Positions 8,191 through 14,985 of a stretch of DNA of 16,298 nt are shown here, in pieces. Source of the DNA: Pseudomonadota bacterium (lineage in GTDB: Bacteria; Desulfobacterota; Syntrophobacteria; Syntrophobacterales; Syntrophobacteraceae); contig JAEZXS010000257.1 in NCBI GenBank assembly GCA_023442755.1, forward strand, positions 1 through 16,298. The letters are read 5' to 3'. The notes under the pieces are model-generated. The model was not told where the DNA came from. It did not search any database and was given only the letters and a program-made list of their open reading frames with translations. Made by a program: the position numbers and the translations under genes. The first letter of the stretch is position 1; the number at the start of each line of letters is the position of its first letter.

Positions 8191-8298
8191 GGAAAGGCGT
8201 GCTGCCGGAGGGTTGGGCTGAAAAGTTGCAGGCGGGCGAGGGGATGTTCAGCCTTTTTCGCCTCCCACGAGGAGGTGTACGCGGTTATGTCGCTCATT

Positions 8299-8796
8299 TT
8301 ATTCCGTATTATGTACATTCTTTAGAACCACCAGCATCGATTCGTCATCCGGGTTTCCTGCGGATTCCCATAAAATGTTCGCTATCGATTCCTCGGCCTC
8401 TTCGTCTTTGTCATATGTATAGAATCGTCCCATTATCTTGGTGCCGTCCGAGAGCACCTGCTCTTCCCGCAGGGAAATCTGGCTTCCGTCACGGGTGACC
8501 CGCATTTCGCAGGACGGAATCTTGTATTTTCGAGAACTATGGACCATCTCGTGTGCAACCTTGCGGGCTTCGTCCATAGTCACGATGCGTCGAATCAGGG
8601 TGTTGTGGATCCCCGCGGATTGCTCCTCCGGTCCGGTCCTGACCAGCTCTCTGTTCTGCCTCACTATCTTCAGGCCAATCCGGAAAAGCTCCTTGAGGTC
8701 CTGCTCGGAAGGCTTATGCCCAATGGTGAGTACGTAGGCGTCGATAATTTCCTCGAGAGCCTTCTTCAGGGTTTCGATCAATCTTCTATTCTCCAT
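8299..8796 (-). CDS. Hypothetical protein, 165 aa
   Basis: I do not recognise this protein. It is real by gene structure: the ATG at 8796 has AAGGAA 7 nt upstream, and codon use matches the neighbours. The upstream extension of the frame has no ribosome site and unlikely composition. The N-terminus (about 1-55) is predicted helical and charged (RRLIETLKKALEEIIDAY, then EQDLKELFRIGLKIVRQNREL). The middle has MDEARKVAHEMVHSSRKYKI. The C-terminal half looks like beta strands (CEMRVTRDGSQISLREEQVL, GTKIMGRFYTYD) ending in an acidic helix and MLVVLKNV. There is one cysteine, no signal peptide and no membrane segment, so it is probably a small cytoplasmic protein. It is divergent from the OPT transporter gene with 130 bp between the starts, so the two may be co-regulated. 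Confidence 0.75.
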   Translation of the reverse strand: MENRRLIETLKKALEEIIDAYVLTIGHKPSEQDLKELFRIGLKIVRQNRELVRTGPEEQSAGIHNTLIRRIVTMDEARKVAHEMVHSSRKYKIPSCEMRVTRDGSQISLREEQVLSDGTKIMGRFYTYDKDEEAEESIANILWESAGNPDDESMLVVLKNVHNTE

Positions 8797-8831
8797 GTCC
8801 GCTTTCCTTCCATCTGGTCGCGTCGATCTCG

Positions 8832-8849
8832 ATTGCTTTAAAAAGCAAT
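8832..8849. promoter_or_regulatory. Palindrome between divergent genes, possible operator
   Basis: ATTGCTTT-AA-AAAGCAAT is a perfect inverted repeat with 8-bp arms and a 2-nt spacer. It sits between the starts of the 165-aa gene (8796) and the OPT transporter (8927). This is a natural place for a dimeric regulator to control both directions. A TATAAG at 8864-8869 could be a plus-strand -10 box, but I see no matching -35 box. Confidence 0.45.
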
Positions 8850-8926
8850 GATTAGTAGAGAAATATAAGCATGGAGTCGTGAGGATTTGGACTTGTAACG
8901 GTTTGCAAAGAGGTGAGGTCGGGAAT

Positions 8927-10774
8927 GTGGATGCCGAAAATTTCACAGGGATAGACCCGCAGGGGAAATCGCCTGAGCAGATCGAACTCGAGTGGTTCGA
9001 TTCGATCTATCGCGGTGACATGCCTCAGCTCACCGTCCGTGCCATTCTCATGGGATGTCTGCTGGGGGCGGTCATGAGCCTGTCCAATCTCTTCATCGGG
9101 TTGAAAACGGGCTGGGGCCTCGGGGTAGCAATTACCGCCTGCATTCTCTCCTTCACCTTGGGCGCGGCCCTGCGCCGGTTGGGCCTGCTGCGTTCGAACC
9201 TTTCCATCCTCGAAAACAACTGCATGCAATCCGCCGCAAGCTCTGCGGGATATTCCACCGGCAGCACCCTCGTGAGCGCCGTTCCCGCCCTGCTTCTCAT
9301 CCAGGGCCATCATATGCCGTTCTGGACCCTGATGCTGTGGACCCTGCTGATCGCCATTCTCGGGGTATTCCTGGCAATTCCCATGAAGAGGCAGATGATC
9401 AACATCGAGCAGCTTCCTTTCCCCAGCGGCATTGCCGCTGCGGTCACCCTCCGCTCCCTGTACGCCCGGGGGGAGGATGCGTCGCGGAAGGCGAGAAGTC
9501 TTGGAATAGCGGGCGCCCTGGGCGGCCTGGTCGCTTTTCTGAGAGGGGCACGGTTCGGATGGATGCCGAAGTTCCTGCAACTCCCGGAGATGATACAGTT
9601 CCCCGGGACGCTCGCCGGCAATCCTCTCATGTCCTGGACGATATCTTTCGAGATCAGCGCAATAATGCTCGCGGCCGGGGCAATCATCGGCATCCGGGTT
9701 GCCTGGAGCATGCTGGCGGGAGGTATTCTGAATTATTTCCTGGTTGCTCCCTACATGTATGAATCGGGGGTCATCCGGGAACTGGGATACAAAGGCATCG
9801 TCTCGTGGAGCCTGTGGGGAGGAACGGCCCTAATGGTGACATCGGGCCTCTGCACATTCGCCTTCCAGTGGAAAACTATCTGGCGCGCCGTCGCCGGGGC
9901 GGGGCAGCTTTTCAAAAGACGAAACCGAAACGGTGAAACTTCCGGTCTGCGCCTGATGGATGCCATAGAGGTGCCGGGCGGCTGGTTCGTGTCCGGCGTC
10001 ATAATAGCCGGTACTGGCATCGTTGCCGTTCAGACGGCAAGTTTCGCGATTCGATGGTGGATGGGGGCGCTTTCGGTGATACTTACCTTCTTTCTGTCCC
10101 TCGTCGCCTGCCGCGCCACCGGGGAAACCGACATCACACCGGTCGGCGCAATGGGTAAAATTACGCAGCTCACCTACGGGATCGTTGCTCCGTCCAATAT
10201 TACGGCCAATCTCATGACTGCCGGCGTTACAGCCGCGGCGGCTGCATCCGCCGCAGACCTGCTCACGGACCTCAAATCCGGCTACCTGCTCGGGGCAAAC
10301 CCGAGAAAGCAGTTCCTGGCGCAATTCGTGGGCGTGTTTGCCGGAGCGATGGTGGTCGTTCCCGCATTCTACCTGCTGGTTCCCTCTCCCGATGCGCTGG
10401 GGGGCGAGCAGTTTCCTGCCCCGAGCGCACAGGTTTTCAAGGGGGTTGCCGAACTCCTTGCCAACGGACTCTCCAGCCTCCCCGGCTCGGCTCAAACCGC
10501 CCTTGTTCTCGGCGCGGCAGCCGGCGCCATTCTCTCTCTGCTCGAAAGATTCGCCTCCGCCCGGGTCCGCATGTTTCTTCCCTCGGCAATGGGAGTAGGG
10601 CTCGCCTTCGTTATCCCGTTCTGGAATACGCTTTCCATATTTATCGGGGCGGGCATTGCTTTCCTGATCCGGAAATCGCGCGCCGCAGAATACACGGTTC
10701 CGGTTGCATCGGGCATCATTGCCGGCGAGAGCCTGATAGGCGTATTGATCGCTCTTCTGGCCTGCCTGGGGTAG
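8927..10774 (+). CDS. OPT-family transporter
   Basis: A 615-aa integral membrane protein of the oligopeptide transporter (OPT) superfamily, of the bacterial type often labelled peptide transporter; related eukaryotic members carry peptides or metal chelates. Start: the GTG at 8927, with GAGG 8 nt upstream; an in-frame GTG at 8879 has a badly placed ribosome site. After a short acidic N-terminus come TVRAILMGCLLGAVMSLSNL and FIGLKTGWGLGVAIT (about 36-70), then the conserved NNCMQSAASSAGYSTG (97-112). GETDITPVGAMGKITQLTYG in the middle is another family hallmark. Many hydrophobic stretches along the whole length suggest 12 or more membrane helices. Length is normal for the bacterial family. It is a single-gene unit, divergent from the 165-aa gene. 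The substrate cannot be told from sequence. Confidence 0.93.
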   Translation: MDAENFTGIDPQGKSPEQIELEWFDSIYRGDMPQLTVRAILMGCLLGAVMSLSNLFIGLKTGWGLGVAITACILSFTLGAALRRLGLLRSNLSILENNCMQSAASSAGYSTGSTLVSAVPALLLIQGHHMPFWTLMLWTLLIAILGVFLAIPMKRQMINIEQLPFPSGIAAAVTLRSLYARGEDASRKARSLGIAGALGGLVAFLRGARFGWMPKFLQLPEMIQFPGTLAGNPLMSWTISFEISAIMLAAGAIIGIRVAWSMLAGGILNYFLVAPYMYESGVIRELGYKGIVSWSLWGGTALMVTSGLCTFAFQWKTIWRAVAGAGQLFKRRNRNGETSGLRLMDAIEVPGGWFVSGVIIAGTGIVAVQTASFAIRWWMGALSVILTFFLSLVACRATGETDITPVGAMGKITQLTYGIVAPSNITANLMTAGVTAAAAASAADLLTDLKSGYLLGANPRKQFLAQFVGVFAGAMVVVPAFYLLVPSPDALGGEQFPAPSAQVFKGVAELLANGLSSLPGSAQTALVLGAAAGAILSLLERFASARVRMFLPSAMGVGLAFVIPFWNTLSIFIGAGIAFLIRKSRAAEYTVPVASGIIAGESLIGVLIALLACLG

Positions 10775-10852
10775 CAGCCCACCCTTGAAAAGGGATTTCA
10801 TGGGATCGGGCGGGATTTAAATGCAATGCGCAGGCGCGGGTCGGGCAGAGTC

Positions 10853-10927
10853 TTGTGGGAGAGGCTTTTAGCCTCGATGTATTTGGGTTGGGCAAACATA
10901 AATCGCGGCTGCAAGCCGCTCCCACAA
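10853..10927. repeat. Inverted pair of REP-like palindromes
   Basis: Two copies of a REP-type unit face each other. Unit 1 (10853-10878, plus) begins TTGTGGGAG and then folds as AGGCTTTTAGCCT before CGAT. Unit 2 (10902-10927, minus) begins TTGTGGGAG and folds as CGGCTTGCAGCCG before CGAT. The stem-closing A-T pair of unit 1 is C-G in unit 2, so pairing is kept despite the change. The GTGGGAG head plus hairpin resembles REP elements moved by RAYT/TnpA-REP transposases; no such transposase is in the window. Confidence 0.75.
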
Positions 10928-11051
10928 AACCGGCAGGACGGCAAACGTGCATCCAGCTAAAAGTGCACTGGTAATAATTTTGATTCGGGTGGGCCGTTTT
11001 TGCGGACTGGCTTCAGGAGCGGGCCCGGCGCATCCGATGCCGGCTTTTGTT

Positions 11052-11099
11052 GCACTTATACCGCACTTATACCGCACTTTTGTTGCACCGTTTCTGCAC
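11052..11099. repeat. 11-bp-periodic GCAC array
   Basis: GCAC occurs at 11052, 11063, 11074, 11085 and 11096, spaced exactly 11 bp. The first two units are identical (GCACTTATACC); the later ones are GCACTTTTGTT, GCACCGTTTCT and GCACCGTGCCG. It is a degenerating tandem repeat in non-coding DNA, with the motif on one face of the helix. Confidence 0.7.
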
Positions 11100-11463
11100 C
11101 GTGCCGTACCGGGATTGGAGCGGGTGGTGTCAAAATATCAGCCGGCCTCCAGGAAAATGTCAAATGTTCTTTTTTGAAAGAGCCCTGTGCTTATCGGATC
11201 ATCCATGCCGCCGCCCCGCCAAAGGGGCGATGGTAAAGATCGTTTCGCACGGGTCCACATTATCGGAACTCTTTTTCAGGTAGGGAGCATCTTTCTTCGA
11301 AAAACCTCAAGAGCATGAAAATTTTCCATCGAATAATAGTGGCTTCGCAGGCTCTTCATGACGGCACTATTTCTGCTTCGGACAGTCTATTTTCCGAGCA
11401 GGGAAGTTCTTTGTAAGTAGCCGGGAATACAGGGACGTTGACCCGAAGCGCTTTCCTCCTATT

Positions 11464-11499
11464 GAAAAGCAACGGGCCGCAACACTGTGCAGCCCGTTG
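11464..11499 (-). terminator. Probable Rho-independent terminator of the hdr-mvh operon
   Basis: Read on the minus strand, CAACGGGCTGC pairs with GCGGCCCGTTG around an 8-nt loop (ACAGTGTT): an 11-bp stem with one T-G wobble. It is followed by CTTTTC. It starts 35 nt after the CBS/ACT gene stop. The T-run is short, so strength is uncertain. Confidence 0.6.
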
Positions 11500-11534
11500 A
11501 AAACGGATTTCCGGTACAGACGGGGGAGCGAGTG

Positions 11535-12260
11535 CTATTTGAGGGCAACGCTCTCCGACTGCGGTGCATCATCCTCGAAAATCTGGCGGGTATTTTCGCG
11601 AAAGTCGATCTTGTAAAGGACTTTCGCCCTGGCGCTGAGTTCGTGTTCGAGTGTCGGCAGCTTCGAGCGGTCCAGGGTTCGGACGCGGATGCTCACCTTG
11701 CGGTATCCTTTGGGCGATCGTTCATAACTGGTGAGAATGCTCGCCAACCGGCCGCCGTATGAGCGCATGATGTCCGTCAGTCCTTTTATCGCCCCCGGTT
11801 TGTCTGCGAGAAGGAAACCATAGACGATTCCTCCCCGGCGAAGCCCGGTTACGGATACCAGCACCCTGTTGATGTCCGTCTGGGTCAGAACGCCCACTAT
11901 GCGATTGGACTCATCCACAACTGCTACGCCCGGTATCTTGTGGTTCAGCAGCACATCCGCCGCCTCCTCCACCGAGTAATCCATGGGAATGGTCACCGGC
12001 GCGCGGGACATGATGTCTTCCACCTTTATCCGGGTCAGGACAAGTGTACCCCAAAAGCTGGCGCCGTCAGTGGTCGAGGGCAGGTGCGAGCTGAAAGGTT
12101 TCAGATCTGAGTCGGTAACGACTCCGACCAGCTTGCCCTCCTGGACAACCGGCAACAGGCTGATGCGGTTGTGGGTTTGCTGGAGTTGAATCGCTTCCGC
12201 AATGGATGCACCTGGATCAACCGTGATAACCGTTGTGCTCATCCATTCTTTTACCAACAT
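11535..12260 (-). CDS. CBS-pair and ACT-like domain protein
   Basis: A 241-aa cytoplasmic protein, probably a ligand sensor. It has two CBS domains: 1-55 (KEWMSTTVITVDPGASIAEA, GVVTDSD) and about 80-135 (VEDIMSRAPVTIPMDYSVEEAA, GVLTQTDI). Together they would form a Bateman module, which usually binds AMP, ATP, NAD or S-adenosyl compounds. From about 145 to 220 comes an ACT-like fold (GGIVYGFLLADKPGAIKGLTDIM, then YRKVSIRVRT). The layout is like AcuB-type proteins. The ATG at 12260 has AAGGAG 5-6 nt upstream, and the gap to the 85-aa gene is 12 nt, so it is the last gene of the hdrA-mvhDGA operon. No catalytic domain is present; regulation of the hydrogenase/Hdr complex by energy charge is only an inference from position. 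Confidence 0.9.
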   Translation of the reverse strand: MLVKEWMSTTVITVDPGASIAEAIQLQQTHNRISLLPVVQEGKLVGVVTDSDLKPFSSHLPSTTDGASFWGTLVLTRIKVEDIMSRAPVTIPMDYSVEEAADVLLNHKIPGVAVVDESNRIVGVLTQTDINRVLVSVTGLRRGGIVYGFLLADKPGAIKGLTDIMRSYGGRLASILTSYERSPKGYRKVSIRVRTLDRSKLPTLEHELSARAKVLYKIDFRENTRQIFEDDAPQSESVALK

Positions 12261-12272
12261 GGCAGCTCCTTG

Positions 12273-12530
12273 TTATTCTTCTTCGCCCTCGGCCTGCTTT
12301 TCTATCTCTTTGAACCGCTGCGAGTCTCTGTAGAGAGTTTCTTCCGCCTTGCTGACGTCCTCTGCGTTCAGATGAATCCTGCCGCAGGAAGGGCAGCGCA
12401 GCTCACGGCTTTCGATATTCAGCCGGGCGGCCAGTTGATCTACGGTCATGTGGGGAATCTTTCCGCAGAGCGTATCGGCCGCTTCCACCATCACACCCTT
12501 TTCCTTGAGTTTCCGTTCCCTGGTTTCCAT
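12273..12530 (-). CDS. Small CPSC-motif protein of the hdr-mvh operon
   Basis: An 85-aa protein I cannot assign to a named family. The ATG at 12530 has AGGAG 7 nt upstream. The chain starts with a charged helix, then MTVDQLAARLNIE (28-40), which resembles a small helix-turn-helix-like segment. RCPSCGRIHL (45-54) follows, a single CxxC knuckle with a nearby histidine, then a very acidic helix (ending EGEEE). One CxxC alone would need C22, H27 or H53, or a second subunit, to hold zinc or iron-sulfur. It lies 52 nt after the true stop of mvhA and 12 nt before the CBS/ACT gene, so it is co-transcribed with the hydrogenase. A role in assembly or regulation is possible but unproven. Confidence 0.8.
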   Translation of the reverse strand: METRERKLKEKGVMVEAADTLCGKIPHMTVDQLAARLNIESRELRCPSCGRIHLNAEDVSKAEETLYRDSQRFKEIEKQAEGEEE

Positions 12531-12582
12531 GTCCGGCTCCTCTTCTGAGAAGACCTGAACGCGGCTGCACTAGTTAGCCGCA

Positions 12583-14040
12583 TCAGCGGTCGGATTTCAA
12601 CACCTTATTGACGATTTTGCCTTCCGAATCCCTGACCTCGATGGAGAACGCGGAATCACTGCCGTCCAGGCAGTGTGTAGCGCAGGACATTCAGGGGTCG
12701 TAGGCGCGCACCGCCATCTCTATCTTGTTCAGGATGGTCTCGTCGAACGAGCCCCCCTTGATGAGAGTGCGTGCGGCCTGGTTTACGCTCATGTTGATCG
12801 GGGCGAGATTGTGGGTGGTGCCTACGATCAGGTTCGCCTTGACGATCAGTCCGTTGTCATCGGTCGTGTAATCGTGGATGAGCGTTCCGCGCGGGGCCTC
12901 GACACAGCCGACGCCCCGTCCCGCTTTGGGTTCGACTTTGGCGCGGACGTCGGGGCTGGTTATTTCAGGGTCTTCCAGCAGCTCGATCGCACGTTCGCAG
13001 GCATAGACCTCCTCGATCAAACGTGCCCAGTGGTGGAGCAGGGTGAACTGGGCGGGCCTTCCGAATTTTTCCCGGAATTCTTCGAGTTCCGCCTGTGCCT
13101 TGGGGGTTGCGATCTTTTCGGCAACGTTTATCCGGGCCAGCGTATTCGCCCGGTAAATCCCCCTGGGGTGTTCCGAATCCAGTGAAAAACCCTCCTTCCA
13201 GCAGTGCGCGTAGGGCATCTTGCCGTAAGAGTAGGGTTCCACGTGTTCGGCGATATAGCTGCAGTAGTCCTTTGCATCGAACTGGACGAAGTTGCCGTCC
13301 GGCTTCATGAGGCGTATCTGGCCGTCGTAAAGGTTGAGCGCGCCATCGCCGTCGACGGTTCCGATAAAACCCGTGCGGATAACGCCCAGGCTCTGCACGG
13401 CGTCCAAATACTTCGGGAACACCTGGGTTTTCGCAAAATCGATGGTGAAGAGGGCAAAATCGAGCATCTCGTGCATCTTGGCGAGAATGTCCTTGCGCTC
13501 CTCCTCGGTCATCGGTTTGGAGAATCCTCCCGGAACCCCTGCCACCGGATGAATGGCCTTCCCTGCGAACTGTTCGAGTATCATCTTGGCCATGTAGCGC
13601 ATCTGCACCACGCGCCTGGCAAGTTCGGGGTTGGCTTTGGCAATGCCGACCACGTTGCGGACCGAATAGTCCGCGTCCGGACCCAGGACAAAGTCCGGAG
13701 CCGCCAGGAAATAGAAGTGCAGGACCTTGTCCTCGGAATGAGAAATGGCCTGCATAAGCTCCCGGAGTTTCCTGCCGGCAGAGGTCGGCTTTACCCCGAA
13801 GCAGGCGTCGACGGCCTTGTTCGAGGCAAGGTGGTGCTGCCAGGGGCAAATTCCACAAATCCGGTTCACGATGCGAGGCAATTCCTCGGCGGGTTTTCCT
13901 TCGACGAATTTCTCGAAGCCCCGCAGGGACATGATGTGTACCTTGGTGTCCTTCACATCCCCGCTCTCGTCGAGCTGAATCGATATCGACGCATGCCCCT
14001 CGATGCGGGTGACCGGCTGAATGCTGATAACCTGCGGCAT
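12583..14040 (-). CDS. mvhA: [NiFeSe] hydrogenase large subunit MvhA, selenoprotein (UGA at 12691-12693 = Sec450)
   Basis: Large subunit of an F420-non-reducing (Mvh/Vhu-type) hydrogenase that splits H2 at a nickel-iron site. The N-terminal motif RICGICPWQHH (60-70) gives C62 and C65. The C-terminal motif reads DP-UGA-MSCATH: UGA stands where the first cysteine of DPCxxC belongs. Read as selenocysteine, the frame goes on for 35 codons to a second TGA at 12583-12585, giving 485 aa instead of 449. Stopping at the first UGA would lose half the active-site ligands. The peptide after H456 (29 residues, starting CLDG) is the usual tail removed by a maturation protease, which is not in this window. 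The ATG at 14040 has AAGGAGG 8 nt upstream and lies 3 nt after mvhG. A SECIS-like hairpin follows the UGA. Confidence 0.93.
12657..12675 (-). promoter_or_regulatory. SECIS-like hairpin of mvhA
   Basis: On the minus strand CACTGCC pairs perfectly with GGCAGTG around the loop TGGAC. Counting the U of UGA as 1, the stem starts at 19 and the loop covers 26-30. A short stem just after the UGA, with a small loop carrying G in its first two positions, is what is known of bacterial SECIS elements bound by SelB. The hairpin encodes H456 and the start of the tail cleaved off during maturation. Confidence 0.8.
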
Positions 14041-14043
14041 AAT

Positions 14044-14976
14044 CTACACCTCCTTGTTTTTGCGCACCGGCCGCAGCAGGCCATGGCCGCCCGAAAATCT
14101 CAAAAGGGAAACCGACTCCGGAAGGGACGCAATGTCGATGCCGTTGGAAGCAAGGGCATTCAGCATATCCAGCCGCTGATCCCCTTCTTGCCTGACCGGC
14201 CCGTAGCAGCCGCGGCATGGCACCCTGGCGGCGATGCACCGGGGAGTCAACATGTCCCCGCCGCACCCGGCCCGGGTGACCGGTCCCATGCACAGCATCC
14301 CCTGTTCCAGGATGCAGCGCATTTTCTCAAGCGGTTCGGCGACATTGTGCGGGGCCTGGAGGAAGCGGCGCAACTGTTTGACCTGGCCCTTCCCCTCGCG
14401 GTTCGACGGGCAAAAATCGCAGACACTCCTGTCGGGCAGGTGGAGCGGTTTACCCTCGATCAGTGCGACCAGGGCGGAAAAGACCTGGTCTGGGTGAGGG
14501 GGGCAGCCGGGCAGGTAGACATCCACCTTGACTTCCTCGTCGAGCGCTTTGCACGAGCCGAGGAGCGCCGGAATGCCCTGATTCGGCACCGCATCAGGCT
14601 TGTCCGTGCTTTCTGTGGAGTAATACCGGTCGATGATTTCGGCGTTGGAATATGAGTTGGCCAGAGCGGGAATGCCGCCGTGGGTGGCGCAGGTGCCAAG
14701 CGCGATGAGAACCTGGCATTTCTTGCGCATCTCGTGGAGCACCTCCAGATGCTCCTCGTTCCGAAGCCCTCCGCTCACAATTCCGACAACGGCTTCCGGG
14801 ATGTTTATGTGCTTTCCGTCTCCAAGCTGACCGAAGTACTTATGGTCCATAAGCACCGGGCTGTGAACGAACTCGATCAGGTTCAGCACGTCCAGGAGCC
14901 TTTCCCCCATATCTACGAGGGATATCTCGCAGCCCGAGCAGGCGTTTAACCATTCATGAGCAACTTTAACGGCCAT
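14044..14976 (-). CDS. mvhG: F420-non-reducing hydrogenase small subunit MvhG
   Basis: A 310-aa iron-sulfur subunit that passes electrons from the nickel site in MvhA towards MvhD. The N-terminal domain has ACSGCEISL (C13, C16), GTCATHGGIPA (C96) and LPGCPPHPDQ (C158), the four ligands of the proximal [4Fe-4S] cluster. The C-terminal part is rich in cysteine (C186, C189, C221, C229, C238, C247, C254, C257), enough for two further clusters. It lacks the twin-arginine signal of periplasmic hydrogenases, so the enzyme is cytoplasmic. The ATG at 14976 follows GGAGGAG, which directly abuts the TAG stop of mvhD. Length and motif order match the Mvh/Vhu family; none of the cysteines in this subunit is replaced by UGA. 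Confidence 0.95.
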   Translation of the reverse strand: MAVKVAHEWLNACSGCEISLVDMGERLLDVLNLIEFVHSPVLMDHKYFGQLGDGKHINIPEAVVGIVSGGLRNEEHLEVLHEMRKKCQVLIALGTCATHGGIPALANSYSNAEIIDRYYSTESTDKPDAVPNQGIPALLGSCKALDEEVKVDVYLPGCPPHPDQVFSALVALIEGKPLHLPDRSVCDFCPSNREGKGQVKQLRRFLQAPHNVAEPLEKMRCILEQGMLCMGPVTRAGCGGDMLTPRCIAARVPCRGCYGPVRQEGDQRLDMLNALASNGIDIASLPESVSLLRFSGGHGLLRPVRKNKEV

Positions 14977-14985
14977 GGGCTCCTC

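Larger units (their letters stand above)
7854..8298. other. Spacer upstream of the glycan operon; no gene seen
   Basis: This 445-bp spacer separates the 165-aa gene from the first epimerase, both on the minus strand, so it should hold the operon promoter and leader. I see no convincing sigma-70 or sigma-54 promoter by eye. It contains a tight palindrome (7897-7910), a longer inverted repeat (8158-8190) and two GC-rich small hairpins near 8216-8275. A short open frame here has no ribosome site or recognisable sequence and runs into the end of the neighbouring gene, so I do not call it. Confidence 0.6.
10775..11534. other. 760-bp non-coding region between convergent genes
   Basis: This gap lies between the 3' end of the OPT gene (plus strand) and the 3' end of the CBS/ACT gene (minus strand). 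Short open frames here lack ribosome sites and recognisable sequence. It holds a weak hairpin just after the OPT stop (CCCTT-GAA-AAGGG, 10782-10794), a REP-type inverted pair, an 11-bp-periodic GCAC array, a GC hairpin (11212-11229) and the terminator of the minus-strand operon. I see no tRNA or known RNA gene. Confidence 0.65.

Noticed and set aside
8216..8258. Plus-strand terminator GGCTGAA...TTCAGCC followed by TTTTT
   Set aside because: The loop is 24 nt long and no plus-strand gene lies before it.
8037..8318. Small minus-strand open frame of 93 codons in the spacer
   Set aside because: It overlaps the end of the 165-aa gene, has no ribosome site and covers the inverted repeat.
11052..11099. 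CRISPR array
   Set aside because: The period is 11 bp, with no repeat-spacer structure and no cas genes.
10947..11283. Several overlapping small plus-strand frames after the OPT gene
   Set aside because: They cross the GCAC array in three frames, without ribosome sites or protein-like sequence.
12691..12693. mvhA as a truncated gene or pseudogene ending at this UGA
   Set aside because: The frame continues with the exact family motif and a maturation tail, and a SECIS-like hairpin follows; Sec explains it better than decay.
13204..14655. Long plus-strand open frame (483 codons) opposite mvhA/mvhG
   Set aside because: It is antisense to two certain genes, has no recognisable domain, and arises from GC-rich codon bias.
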